Assembly: GCA_965220955.1 (NCBI GenBank)
Contig: CBDCRK010000017.1
Span: 62,001 to 126,000 of the forward strand
Direction of reading: 5' to 3'
From: CBDCRK01 sp965220955
Lineage (GTDB): Bacteria > Desulfobacterota > Binatia > Bin18 > CBDCRK01
Length of the DNA: 64,000 nt
Shown: one piece after another, positions 18,587 to 26,921 of the stretch
How the letters are laid out: each line of letters opens with the position of its first letter
How positions within the stretch are numbered: position 1 is the stretch's first letter
Position numbers and translations under genes: made by a program
Notes under the pieces: generated by a model
What the model was told of the DNA's origin: nothing
The model's input: the letters and a program-made list of their open reading frames with translations, nothing else
Database searches by the model: none

Positions 18587-18829
18587 ATGGGACGCAAGAC
18601 CAGGGTCTTAGGGTTTTCTGTAACACCAGAGGTTGCCCAGGAGTACGAGCAATTGGCCCAGTTCCAAAGAAAGAGCAAGAGCGAGCTTTTTCGCCAGATG
18701 ATAGAGACCTATAAGGCGAAGCTAGAAGAAGAGTTCTTCCGTCTGCAGGCTAAGATGGCTCGTAGGGCAAGAAAGAAGGGAGTCTTTACTGAGAAGGAGG
18801 TAGAACGGATTGTCTTCGAGGACCGCTAA
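18587..18829 (+). CDS. Ribbon-helix-helix protein, probable antitoxin
   Basis: An 80-residue protein starting MGRKTRVLGFSVTPEVAQEY. The short beta strand followed by two helices (ELFRQMIETYKAKLEEE) is a CopG/RHH fold, which binds DNA as a dimer. A longer in-frame reading from 18476 exists, but AAGGGA upstream of 18587 and the fold favour the shorter start. Its stop overlaps the ATG of a truncated PIN-domain toxin (TAATG at 18827-18831). That is the normal arrangement of an RHH-PIN toxin-antitoxin pair, so it is probably an antitoxin that has lost its toxin. Confidence 0.75.
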   Translation: MGRKTRVLGFSVTPEVAQEYEQLAQFQRKSKSELFRQMIETYKAKLEEEFFRLQAKMARRARKKGVFTEKEVERIVFEDR

Positions 18830-18945
18830 TGAAAGTGGTCTTCGATATCAATATCTTCATTTCTGCTTTTATTGTTTCAGGCAGCCAGGGAGAGCGAGCA
18901 TTCCTCTGGAGCTTAAACCACAGGTATCTCTGGCAACAAGACTAG
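18829..18945 (+). pseudogene. Truncated PIN-domain toxin
   Basis: A 38-residue stub reading MKVVFDINIFISAFIVSGSQ then GERAFLW. This is the N-terminus of PIN-family toxins (COG1569-like, about 135 residues), which are Mg-dependent RNases. Asp6 and Asn8 of the first active-site motif remain, but the usual Thr at position 7 is Ile. The frame stops at TAG 18943-18945, and rpe begins 10 bp later, so about 70% of the domain is gone and it cannot be active. The ATG overlaps the upstream antitoxin stop. Confidence 0.8.
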
Positions 18946-18955
18946 GAGGAAGTCA

Positions 18956-19600
18956 ATGGTCAAAATAGCACCTTCCATTCTGGCTGCTGATTTTGCTCAC
19001 CTGGCAGATGAGGTTGAGCGAGTCGAGAAGGCTGGGGCAGACCTGCTGCATGTGGATGTGATGGACGGCCACTTTGTACCCAACCTAACCATTGGACCGC
19101 CGGTGATTAAAGCTATTAAAGCCGTGACCCGTTTACCGCTTGATGTCCACCTCATGGTGCACGAGCCGGATGCTCTTTTGCCTGCCTTTATCGAGGCCGG
19201 CAGCAACAACTTGACGGTGCATGTCGAGGCTTGTCGTCGTCTACACCGCACTATTCAGAGCATCAAAGAAGCCGGGGTATTGGCCAGTGCCGTCCTCAAT
19301 CCGGCTACTCCGCTACAGAGGGTACACGAGATTTTACCTGAACTGCATATGGTGCTGCTGATGTCGGTCAATCCGGGTTTTGGTGGACAGAGCTTTATTC
19401 CCTTCACCTTGGAGAAAATCCGTGCCTTGAAGCAGGAGATTGTGGCCCGCAATCTCGCTGTGGCCATTGAGGTGGATGGTGGGGTGAAATCCGCAAACGC
19501 GCAACAGATCCGCGAGGCCGGGGCAGATATTCTGGTGGCTGGCACCGCTATCTTTGGTCAACCAGACTATGCCCAGGCTATCCGTGCCCTGCGAGAATAA
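18956..19600 (+). CDS. rpe: Ribulose-phosphate 3-epimerase
   Basis: A 214-residue TIM barrel that interconverts D-ribulose 5-phosphate and D-xylulose 5-phosphate in the pentose phosphate pathway. Conserved stretches are SILAADFAHL at the N-terminus, LHVDVMDGHFVPN (metal ligands His32 and Asp34), VHLMVHEPD, MSVNPGFGGQSF and IEVDGGVK, the last with the catalytic Asp. Length is normal for the family. AGGAGGAAG lies just before the ATG at 18956. rpiB of the same pathway is 850 bp downstream, with only remnants of other sugar-phosphate genes between them. Confidence 0.97.
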   Translation: MVKIAPSILAADFAHLADEVERVEKAGADLLHVDVMDGHFVPNLTIGPPVIKAIKAVTRLPLDVHLMVHEPDALLPAFIEAGSNNLTVHVEACRRLHRTIQSIKEAGVLASAVLNPATPLQRVHEILPELHMVLLMSVNPGFGGQSFIPFTLEKIRALKQEIVARNLAVAIEVDGGVKSANAQQIREAGADILVAGTAIFGQPDYAQAIRALRE

Positions 19601-19903
19601 GGGAGAGGTATCGGTCTTGTGAGCTATGAGTATCTCATGGTGACGCGCTAGCGCTTCTCGAATAGCGTCCTCTATCATTGCATCCACCAGTGCTGCGGAA
19701 TCGTCTAAGCCTATACCGGGCAATAAACCACTGCCTTTAAACGTGGTTAGTCGTCTCGGTTTGGCTTTTCGCGGGGCATGGTGACGCGCTAGCGCTTCTC
19801 GAATAGCGTCCTCTATGACGTTGGTGAGCGTACGCTGGGTTTCAGCCGCGAGCCTCTTTGCTTCGGCAAGAAGATCGTCGGGAAGCCGAATAGTTGTTCG
19901 CAT
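19334..19903 (-). pseudogene. VapB-like RHH antitoxin ORF with internal duplication, toxin partner missing
   Basis: The first 75 residues or so (MRTTIRLPDDLLAEAKRLAA, then TLTNVIEDAIREALARHH and FKGSGLLPGIGLDDSAALVDAM) match VapB-family antitoxins, which normally end at about this point. A second copy of IEDAIREALARHH then follows, caused by a 40-bp direct repeat. The frame continues without family similarity into the antisense strand of rpe and stops at 19334. No vapC follows, where one is normally found. The functional antitoxin would be roughly 19670-19903; the rest is read-through. Confidence 0.65.
19636..19816. repeat. 40-bp perfect direct repeat, copies 141 bp apart
   Basis: The same 40 bases starting CATGGTGACGCGCTAGCG and ending GCGTCCTCTAT occur at 19636-19675 and 19777-19816. 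The upper copy lies inside the antitoxin reading frame, the lower one just after its expected end. It looks like a local duplication with deletion of the intervening or following toxin gene. Confidence 0.85.
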
Positions 19904-20067
19904 ACATCAAAACATGTCGTATAGGCATAAATATGTCAATAAACAAAGCGTTTGCATAATCAGCCGCATCAGCTATCCCTTATGGTCACAGGCGGCAATA
20001 CCCTACTGGCAAAGAAAGCAGAAATCCCTACTTCAGCCTGATTCACACCCCGGCATTTTGTTAGCGC

Positions 20068-20214
20068 GTGCTAGCGGCATTTGATGTTGACCCAACCTCA
20101 GGCATAATTGTTAACGGGCGCGTGCCAGTTAAGGTCGAACAGGGTGAGCAACCCCTCAAAGACTCGCAACAGGCTATCATCATTGACGGCGCTTTTATGG
20201 AAAAGAGTGACTAA
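20068..20214 (+). pseudogene. C-terminal remnant of an unidentified gene
   Basis: An open plus-strand frame reads FDVDPTSGIIVNGRVPVKVE, later IIIDGAFMEKSD, and stops at TAA 20212-20214. It has coding-like composition and is followed at once by a perfect AAGGAGG ribosome site and the phosphoketolase stub. No start codon or upstream body is present. I do not recognise the parent family. Confidence 0.4.
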
Positions 20215-20223
20215 GGAGGAACG

Positions 20224-20379
20224 ATGAGCGAGGCGTTGACGAAAAAACAGCTGGAATTAATGGACGCCTACTGGTCGCGGCAAACTACCTTTCCGAACGA
20301 TCTGGATCGCTTTCACCTTGTAGGGGAGGCGATTGATCGGGTGCCGAAGCTTAGGCATATTACTCTATCCGATGAATGA
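20224..20379 (+). pseudogene. xfp: Phosphoketolase remnant with large internal deletion
   Basis: A 51-codon frame opens MSEALTKKQLELMDAYW, the N-terminus typical of xylulose-5-phosphate/fructose-6-phosphate phosphoketolase. It jumps directly to NDLDRFHLVGEAIDRVPKL, a stretch found near the C-terminus of the same enzyme family (about 800 residues). Over 700 residues are therefore missing from the middle, and the frame then stops at 20377-20379. AAGGAGG precedes the ATG, so the original start signal survives. The enzyme would split sugar phosphates to acetyl phosphate; this copy cannot. Confidence 0.75.
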
Positions 20380-20446
20380 GCAGGCCATGGGTTCCGCTGA
20401 GAACATTGTTGCGGTGGCCAAAGAACAGTTAGCACATGCGAGGTGA
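20372..20446 (+). pseudogene. Short C-terminal remnant before rpiB
   Basis: A 24-codon frame, MNEQAMGSAENIVAVAKEQL then AHAR, overlaps the end of the phosphoketolase stub and stops four bases before the rpiB start. GSAENIVAVAKEQL resembles the last helix of transketolase-type enzymes, but the match is too short to be firm. It may be the tail of another deleted sugar-phosphate gene or an accidental frame. Confidence 0.3.
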
Positions 20447-20449
20447 GCT

Positions 20450-20902
20450 ATGCGTGTGGCAATCGGGTCTGACCATGCGGGATTTGAACTGAAAGAGAAT
20501 CTGGTAGATTTTCTGCGCCAGCTCGGGCATGAGGTGATGGATGTGGGCACACACAACACCGAGTCGGTAGATTATCCCGACTATGCCGAAGCTCTGGGAA
20601 ACGCCCTACGGGAGGGTCAGGCAGATCGGGGTGTTTTGATTTGCGGTAGCGGCGTGGGTGCGTCGGTAGCGGTAAACAAGCTGCCGGGTATTCGCGCCGG
20701 GCTCTGTCATGACACCTACTCGGCCCACCAGGGCGTGGAACACGATGATATGAACGTGCTGGTGATAGGCGGGCGAGTGATTGGTCCGGAGCTAGCCCGA
20801 GAGCTGGTCACAGTCTACCTGAGAGCCGTATTCACCGGCGAGGAGCGCCACTGTCGGAGGCTGGAGAAAGTCCACGCGCTGGAGAGGCGATACCGTAAGT
20901 AA
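20450..20902 (+). CDS. rpiB: Ribose 5-phosphate isomerase B
   Basis: A 150-residue RpiB/LacAB-family isomerase that interconverts ribose 5-phosphate and ribulose 5-phosphate. Visible features are IGSDHAGFELK (Asp8, His9), the active-site CGSGVGASVAVNK with Cys65, LCHDTYSA and EHDDMNVLVIGGRVIG. Length is normal. It is the second intact pentose-phosphate gene here besides rpe, with the remnants between them suggesting a former longer sugar-phosphate operon. Confidence 0.96.
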   Translation: MRVAIGSDHAGFELKENLVDFLRQLGHEVMDVGTHNTESVDYPDYAEALGNALREGQADRGVLICGSGVGASVAVNKLPGIRAGLCHDTYSAHQGVEHDDMNVLVIGGRVIGPELARELVTVYLRAVFTGEERHCRRLEKVHALERRYRK

Positions 20903-20904
20903 CT

Positions 20905-21168
20905 GAGCTGCCTATTGCCAACGAGCGGTTTCGATCGAACTGGGACCTATCTTCGGCGTGGGCAGTGTCGGTAGTGCATGAACTTCTGCGGGACGGTAAG
21001 ATCTCACCCCAGCAGATCGCTGCAGTGGGATATGCTGACAGCCACCCCGTTGTCTCTAATGATACCCCTGAAAATCGAGCTAAGAACCGGCGGATAGAAA
21101 TTATTCTGGGCCAGGAAGAAGCGCTCGGATGGAGGTGTCGGGGTCTTTTAGCGTGGTTAACAAGATGA
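20905..21168 (+). pseudogene. MotB/OmpA C-terminal peptidoglycan-binding remnant
   Basis: The frame reads ELPIANERFRSNWDLSSAWA, then VVHELLRDGKISPQQ, GYADSHPVVSNDT and ENRAKNRRIEIIL. That is the last half of an OmpA/MotB peptidoglycan-binding domain; SNWDLSSAWA is most like flagellar motor MotB. No N-terminal membrane segment or start exists, since the sequence upstream is the end of rpiB. After the domain, 15 non-conserved residues run to the stop at 21168. It is non-functional. Confidence 0.7.
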
Positions 21169-21203
21169 AAGCAATGCTAGCCCCTCAGTGTACGGTCAGC
21201 CGA

Positions 21204-22379
21204 TTAAAGTGTTTCCAACAATCCCCGGGCAATGGTGCGCAATTGCATGTTGGAAGTTCCCTCATAGATCTTGCCGATCTTGGCATCACGGTAGAATTTC
21301 TCCGCGGGAAAATCCTTAGTGAACCCATAGCCGCCAAAGATCTCCAGCGCCTGTGAGGCTACCCGTTCTGCCACCTGGGAGGAGAAGTACTTGGCCATAG
21401 CCGCCTGCTGTAGGAAGGACTCCCCGGCTTCTTTGAGACGCGCGGCGTTATAAACCATCAGACGGGCTGCCTCAATCTCCGTAGCCATCTCTGCCAGGGG
21501 AAACTGCACCCCCTGAAAGCTAACAATGGACTGGCCAAACTGCTGCCGCTCCTGGGCATAAGTCAGAGCTGCGTCAAGGGCTCCCTGGCTCAGTCCCACC
21601 ATCTGGGCACCAATGCCAATGCGTCCCTCATTAAGGGTCTCAATAGCTACCTTGTAGCCTCCGCCCACCTCGCTAACAACGTTTTCTCGTGGCACCCGTA
21701 CATCTTCCAGAATTAACTCACATGTAGAACTGGCACGAATACCCAGCTTGTCTTCTTTTTTACCTACGGTAAAACCGGGAAAGACGCGCTCAACAAGAAA
21801 AGCGGTAATGCCCTTGTGTTGCTTTTCGGGGTTAGCATTGGCAAAAAGGAGGTAAAGGCCAGCCTCACTACCATTGGTGGTCCAGAGCTTGCGTCCGCTG
21901 AGAACATAGCTATCCCCCTCCGGGCGGGCCCGCGTGACTAGAGCGAAGGCATCGCTGCCCGAACCGGGTTCGGACAGGGCATAGGCGCCTACTGTATCTT
22001 TGGCCAGTAAGGGAAAGTAATGCTCTTTTTGTGCGGGGCTAGCCCAGCGCAGCAACGCGTTGTTCACCAGGGTGTTTTGTACGTCGACGCACACTGCCAC
22101 CGCTGGATCCACCCGGGCCAGCTCTTCAATCGCCAGGATTGCCATGAAGAACGTTCCTTCGCTACCGCCGTAGGCGGTGGGAATCTCAATGCCCATGACC
22201 CCCAGAGCAAAGAGCTGGTCGATGAGTGTACGCGGCAGTCTGGCTTCGCGGTCCATCTCCATCACCAATGGTTTGATTTGTTCTTCGGCAAACTCTCGTA
22301 CCATTCCCTTAAACAACCGCTCATCCTCTTGCAGATAGGTCAGCGGCAACATTCCTGCTGGGATCTCTCTCATAAACAT
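21204..22379 (-). CDS. Acyl-CoA dehydrogenase, short/branched-chain type
   Basis: A 391-residue FAD enzyme that introduces the alpha-beta double bond into an acyl-CoA and passes electrons to ETF. Seen are ALSEPGSGSDAFAL (FAD and substrate contacts), KLWTTNGSEAGLYL and the catalytic base Glu373 in YEGTSNMQ. Its sequence is closest in pattern to short-chain/butyryl-CoA dehydrogenases. It stands alone, convergent with the remnant at 20905 and downstream of the AsmA-family gene, which starts at 25190 and ends at 22446. It serves fatty or amino acid breakdown. Confidence 0.93.
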   Translation of the reverse strand: MFMREIPAGMLPLTYLQEDERLFKGMVREFAEEQIKPLVMEMDREARLPRTLIDQLFALGVMGIEIPTAYGGSEGTFFMAILAIEELARVDPAVAVCVDVQNTLVNNALLRWASPAQKEHYFPLLAKDTVGAYALSEPGSGSDAFALVTRARPEGDSYVLSGRKLWTTNGSEAGLYLLFANANPEKQHKGITAFLVERVFPGFTVGKKEDKLGIRASSTCELILEDVRVPRENVVSEVGGGYKVAIETLNEGRIGIGAQMVGLSQGALDAALTYAQERQQFGQSIVSFQGVQFPLAEMATEIEAARLMVYNAARLKEAGESFLQQAAMAKYFSSQVAERVASQALEIFGGYGFTKDFPAEKFYRDAKIGKIYEGTSNMQLRTIARGLLETL

Positions 22380-22445
22380 ACCTCAAAGAAATTTGTGGGG
22401 AAAAAGGTTTGCTAATCCACCGCCTACAAGTCTACCATACCCTAT

Positions 22446-25190
22446 TTACCGGCCAAAGAGGCGATCCAGCCCTTTACGAATAAGCTCTTCCTCCAGGCTT
22501 TTTTTCTCTTGCCCCGGTGTGGCTGAGGGGGAGGTGCGGGAAGATTGCTCTTTTTCTGCAGGTTGGCTGGTTGGAGGAAAAAACTTTTGCAACACTCCTT
22601 TCTCCAGCTCCTCCACCCCTCTGCGTAGTGCGGCCCGCTGCAGCAATTGCCCTACATATGCCAGATCGGGTTTGGGCTTCACCCGTGGCAGGGTACCGGC
22701 CAGCGCAAAGGGGATCTCTAAACGCCCCTGATTGTTGACAATATATTTTGCCTCTTTTATATCATCAACAATGTCATTGGAGAGACCTTGGGACATAGTA
22801 AGGCGAGCGCGAAAGTCAAGCGTCTGGTCAAAGCCAAACCAGCCTTTTCCGCGCATTGTCCAGTCAACGGCGGCAACCACTAAGTCGTCAATATGCACCT
22901 TGCCGTTGCTGATGGTCACTGTGCCTTTGAGTTGATCAAAGTTGGTATTCTGCGTGGCAAAGATCTCGGGGTATTTGTCCCGCACTCGGGGAGAGACAAG
23001 AAGGGAAAGACCGGGGATTCCTGTCACTCCAGAAAGGACTCCCTCAGCAATGTTGATATTGAGTAGCGCTCCCTGAACTACCACTGCCCGTCCTTTTCCC
23101 CGAAGAGAGGGCTCAATAGTTCTCCATTCTTCTCCGCTTCCAGCAAGCTGAAGGCCAAGGTTGGCCCGGCCCTGAATGTGCTGTTGAGCAGCCGAGAGTA
23201 TGATGCGGAAAAACTGTGTGAGGTTGAGACCCTGAATCCGGGGAGCAAGAGTAAATTGGGGAGGCGATTCACGGAGGTTGTAGCGTCCATTTGCCTGGAA
23301 GAGACCATCAAACACCCGCAGCTTAAGATCTTTGATGGTGGCTACCTGATCGGTCAGGGAAATGGCGGTTTGAAGATCCGTGTAGTCTATATCAGAGACC
23401 GTCCCTTGGGCAGAGGAGAAACTTCCTTGATAGGAAAGAGATCCATTTTTCATCCCTATCCGTCCTTGGCTTTTTACCTTTTGCAAAACCTCTGCTCGTT
23501 TACCTGCAGAACTGCTCGCAGAATTGCTTGCCTGTAAATCGGCCAACCATAGATCAGGTGCGGAGAGGCGATAGGTAAGGGTAGGGGGGGTAAACTTCTG
23601 AACCTGAGCAGACATATGGATCTGAGAGTTCCCCAGGTTTAGGGTGGTCTCTGCAAGCTCTGCTTGATCACCGGTAAAGCTAATGTTGGCATTAAGATCG
23701 GTAATAGGTTTGGGTATGGATGGCAGCACAGCCCCGACCCCGGCAAGCGAAAGAGAACCATTAATCGTTGGTAATTTATCCATCTTTCCTTGAATGCGGG
23801 CGTGCACTTCCAGACCTCCAGACAAATCATAGCCTTGTAGAAGAGGAATTATCTGCTCCCAACCAGCCAGCTCGGTTTGGCCTGAATCAACCTTTAGGTT
23901 TAGCAAGGGTGTCTTACCCTGGCTGATTTCCCCGCTACCTGTAAGCTCAAGCGTATGCAGTTGAATTTTTGCCTGCTGTAAATTAACTGCCTTCTTTGTC
24001 ACCCGAGCGTCGGTAGAGAGAAAAAGGGGAACTCCTTGGGGTTTGTAAAAGGCCGTGCCCAAACTCAGGGTACTTGCGGTAGCTTCTAAAGTACCTGTCA
24101 GAGCTACGTTTTCCGGCGTCCCTTCCGCATGCACGCTTAGAGAAAGAGGGCCGTTAGCGTTTAAGTCTGCAGGCAGGGTTTCTGCCAGGGGAGCAAATTT
24201 TCTTAAGTTAGCTAGCTCCACTGGTCCCATCTTAATGTCAATGCTGAGGGAGAGGTTTTTTAGGCTTCCTCCCAGAGGTCCAGCCTGGCCGGTAAGCTTA
24301 AAGTTGGAAGTGTCGGCAGCAAACACAGTAGCGGTCAGCTCCGCCTTAGAAAGCGTCAGGGCTCCCGCCCTGCCGGATATATTGGTTTTAACTTGCAGTG
24401 GACCAGAGAGCCCAAGACCCTCAGGAATGAGGGTTTTTATCTGAGGGAAAGCTTGTGCTAAATTGTCAATGTTAAGCGGGTCAATTTCAACTTGTGCTTC
24501 TACCGGGACGTTGTTGAAATCCAAGGTAGGGTCGAGAGGTCCTATCTGGCCTTGTATTTTGAGGTTCTGTTGCTCAGCGAACACGGCTACAGCTATATTT
24601 ATAGAAATCGGCCCATCGAAACCTACCCCTTCGACCGTAAAGTCGAGCTGGCTTACCCCAAGGTCAACACCGTCTTTCTTGTCCCGGTAATGCACCTCAC
24701 CATTGGCCACGTCCACAAGGGAAACAAGCAAGGGGAGGGCTGCAGTGGCTGCTGGTGGAGCCGCGGCCTCAGCTTCTTTGTCAGTCTTGTCTTTTTCCGC
24801 ACTCCCCAGGCTGGCAAAGTTGAACTGACCCTTCTTGTCTCGGATCACTGTAATCACTGGCCGGTGCAGGATCAGCCGTGTGACCCGGAGCTCTTGCCAG
24901 AGCAAGGGCAGAAACTTGACATTCACCTGAAGATCAGCAGCGCGAGCAAAGTCTCCGGAAGAAAACGCCTGGTCATCGGCCAGAGCAAAGTTCTGCAGGC
25001 GCATGCCTATCCCCCCCCATAGAGTCAGACCGACTTCTTCTACCGTCACCTTGCGTCCCAACGCCTGTTCAACCTGAGCAAGAAGATAATCTTTGTTATG
25101 GGCAACAAGGCGGTTGAGATTGAGCAGAGCCAGAGCAAGGGTCCCACTCAGGATTAAGAGGATCACACCAGCAATCATTAGCTTCCGCAT
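22446..25190 (-). CDS. AsmA-family protein
   Basis: A 914-residue protein with one N-terminal membrane anchor (MIAGVILLILSGTLALALL) and a long periplasmic part rich in beta strands. Repeats of the LKVDSGQTELAG and LRVFDGLFQANGRYNL kind are typical of AsmA/YhjG. AsmA-like proteins are thought to move phospholipid between the membranes or help outer membrane assembly in diderm bacteria. The C-terminal 70 residues are charged and Pro-rich. The start at 25190 has AAGGAG nearby. The gene stands alone, with a 259-bp gap before the next one. Confidence 0.88.
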   Translation of the reverse strand: MRKLMIAGVILLILSGTLALALLNLNRLVAHNKDYLLAQVEQALGRKVTVEEVGLTLWGGIGMRLQNFALADDQAFSSGDFARAADLQVNVKFLPLLWQELRVTRLILHRPVITVIRDKKGQFNFASLGSAEKDKTDKEAEAAAPPAATAALPLLVSLVDVANGEVHYRDKKDGVDLGVSQLDFTVEGVGFDGPISINIAVAVFAEQQNLKIQGQIGPLDPTLDFNNVPVEAQVEIDPLNIDNLAQAFPQIKTLIPEGLGLSGPLQVKTNISGRAGALTLSKAELTATVFAADTSNFKLTGQAGPLGGSLKNLSLSIDIKMGPVELANLRKFAPLAETLPADLNANGPLSLSVHAEGTPENVALTGTLEATASTLSLGTAFYKPQGVPLFLSTDARVTKKAVNLQQAKIQLHTLELTGSGEISQGKTPLLNLKVDSGQTELAGWEQIIPLLQGYDLSGGLEVHARIQGKMDKLPTINGSLSLAGVGAVLPSIPKPITDLNANISFTGDQAELAETTLNLGNSQIHMSAQVQKFTPPTLTYRLSAPDLWLADLQASNSASSSAGKRAEVLQKVKSQGRIGMKNGSLSYQGSFSSAQGTVSDIDYTDLQTAISLTDQVATIKDLKLRVFDGLFQANGRYNLRESPPQFTLAPRIQGLNLTQFFRIILSAAQQHIQGRANLGLQLAGSGEEWRTIEPSLRGKGRAVVVQGALLNINIAEGVLSGVTGIPGLSLLVSPRVRDKYPEIFATQNTNFDQLKGTVTISNGKVHIDDLVVAAVDWTMRGKGWFGFDQTLDFRARLTMSQGLSNDIVDDIKEAKYIVNNQGRLEIPFALAGTLPRVKPKPDLAYVGQLLQRAALRRGVEELEKGVLQKFFPPTSQPAEKEQSSRTSPSATPGQEKKSLEEELIRKGLDRLFGR

Positions 25191-25390
25191 GCGGGTTTCT
25201 CCTTATGAGGGGACCTCATACTGTTCCTCTGATCACCCCTCTATGGTTGCATTATAAGCGCAAAATTTTCCCCATGGTAGCATTGGCAGGAGAGACAAGA
25301 CACCACCAGGGGGAGGGATTGAGCTGGATAGTTCAGGGGAATTAGGGTAGGCTTCTTAACCTCCAGGAATATGGAGAAGGAAAGGAGGAT

Positions 25391-25434
25391 AGAAAAAAAG
25401 CTAAGAGGACAATGCCAAGTCCCTGGCATTGTCC
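25391..25434 (-). terminator. Rho-independent terminator after the DUF1329 gene
   Basis: On the minus strand an eleven-base perfect stem (GGACAATGCCA and TGGCATTGTCC, loop GGGACT) at 25407-25434 is followed by TCTTAGCTTTTTTTC. It lies 16 bases after the stop of the gene at 25450-26727. Confidence 0.85.
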
Positions 25435-25449
25435 CTGGTTGGTAGCCGC

Positions 25450-26727
25450 TTACTTTCCTCTGCGCATCAGCTCCTTTACGGTAAACATCTTGGGCGGCAG
25501 GGGCTTGTTAACGAGCATTTTATCGGAGACCCAGACACTGGCATGGTTAGTATGGTAATCAACCCATATGTTCCCAATATGTAATGGAACCCCTGTGTTG
25601 GCATTCTCCGAGTCAAATTGGGGATTACCAAAACAGTGGAACAAGGTGCGCCAATGATTGCCGTCATGGTCATAGACAAAAGCGTAGAGGACTGAAAACG
25701 TCTGTCGGTCAATATAGAAGCGGCGCTTGCCATAGGGATGGCTGGAGTCTTTGGGGGTGACTTCCATAATGACCACTTTGCGCAACTCCCAGGGCACCAT
25801 GGGGTACCAGTTGTTCTTCCCACCAGTAGTTGGCCGCTCACCCTTGAGAAATCCTGGGACCAACGCTATCTGCTCTCCCTGGTAGTTCCAGGTATGGACG
25901 TAAATGTAGCCGTTAAAGCCAGAGTAGTCTTCTACCATAAAGTTTAGCCCCATAGAGTTCTCATAGACATTATGGACGACCTTACGGGTGCGCCGAGAGC
26001 GAGGATCATAGGCCCACTTCTCGTGGGCAACAGAGTCTATATCCGGGTGGACGGTGAGGAGCTGGGCACCCTCGAGGTCCTGGGGCCGTAGGGTTATCAC
26101 CCAGTCTTTCCACCATATGCCTTCCTTTTCCCACTCCGGCACATTGAGGTCCGGGTTGAGGCGGTGCATACCGTACATCCGGGCATAGCGAGTCTCCACA
26201 CTCCTTTCTATTCCTCCTGAATTATTGATAGAGTGAAGGACTCCCTGATTTTGCATGGTGTCGCCAAGGTCCCGGAGGCGAAAGTTCCAGGCTGCCTTGA
26301 GTCCTACCTGGCGATCTGTCCCTTCTAGTATAGGAAAGGGTAGACCTTTGGTGTAGTTCTTCAGCTCGCCATCTTCCCCAAGCTGAACCTGGCCAAAGTG
26401 TTCTACACTGGCCGAGACAAACTCCTCACGTAGGGGAAAGTCGGTGGTCTCCTGTACAGTGATCTCTAGGTCTCCAGCCTCAACCACCCGTAGAATCTCT
26501 GGTGGCAGGACCTTCTCGGCCACCTGGAAGTTGGTTTGGTTGATTGTTGTTCCTGGGGTAATGCCATCCACCTGTGGGGCACCCTGGCGGTAGGGGTAAA
26601 AGACTTCCAGAACCTTCTCCTGTAGGTTACCATCCGTGCTATTCTGGGCTTTGACCTGCAGGGGAAGAAAGCCGAGTAAGCTTATTATCACAAAGATTCC
26701 CGCGGAAGCGGCTTTTCCTAGTCGCAT
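25450..26727 (-). CDS. DUF1329-family exported protein
   Basis: A 425-residue protein with a Sec signal peptide (hydrophobic core AGIFVIISLLGFLPL, cleavage after VKA near residue 27). The body matches DUF1329: TPGTTINQTNF, the repeated Trp/Tyr-rich strands and YDPRSRRTRKV near residue 240. These proteins resemble the outer membrane lipoprotein carrier LolB/LolA fold and in pseudomonads are often found with RND-type hydrophobic-compound exporters; no exporter gene is nearby here. Likely location is periplasm or outer membrane. A clear terminator follows it. Confidence 0.88.
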   Translation of the reverse strand: MRLGKAASAGIFVIISLLGFLPLQVKAQNSTDGNLQEKVLEVFYPYRQGAPQVDGITPGTTINQTNFQVAEKVLPPEILRVVEAGDLEITVQETTDFPLREEFVSASVEHFGQVQLGEDGELKNYTKGLPFPILEGTDRQVGLKAAWNFRLRDLGDTMQNQGVLHSINNSGGIERSVETRYARMYGMHRLNPDLNVPEWEKEGIWWKDWVITLRPQDLEGAQLLTVHPDIDSVAHEKWAYDPRSRRTRKVVHNVYENSMGLNFMVEDYSGFNGYIYVHTWNYQGEQIALVPGFLKGERPTTGGKNNWYPMVPWELRKVVIMEVTPKDSSHPYGKRRFYIDRQTFSVLYAFVYDHDGNHWRTLFHCFGNPQFDSENANTGVPLHIGNIWVDYHTNHASVWVSDKMLVNKPLPPKMFTVKELMRRGK

Positions 26728-26921
26728 TTTTGCCCTCCTTTTTTCTCCTTGTGGCGTCCACTAACCCCACTAACCAGGGATTTCTGGTAGGCTAGCCCGT
26801 AGTTAACGGCAGGAAAAGTGAGTGAGCGTTCAGTTTTCATATTATCTGGGTAGAATATCCCTGTCAATGTTTTCCCTTACCCGACAAGTATTGGCCAATA
26901 GAGAATTGCAGGCTCGCAAGT

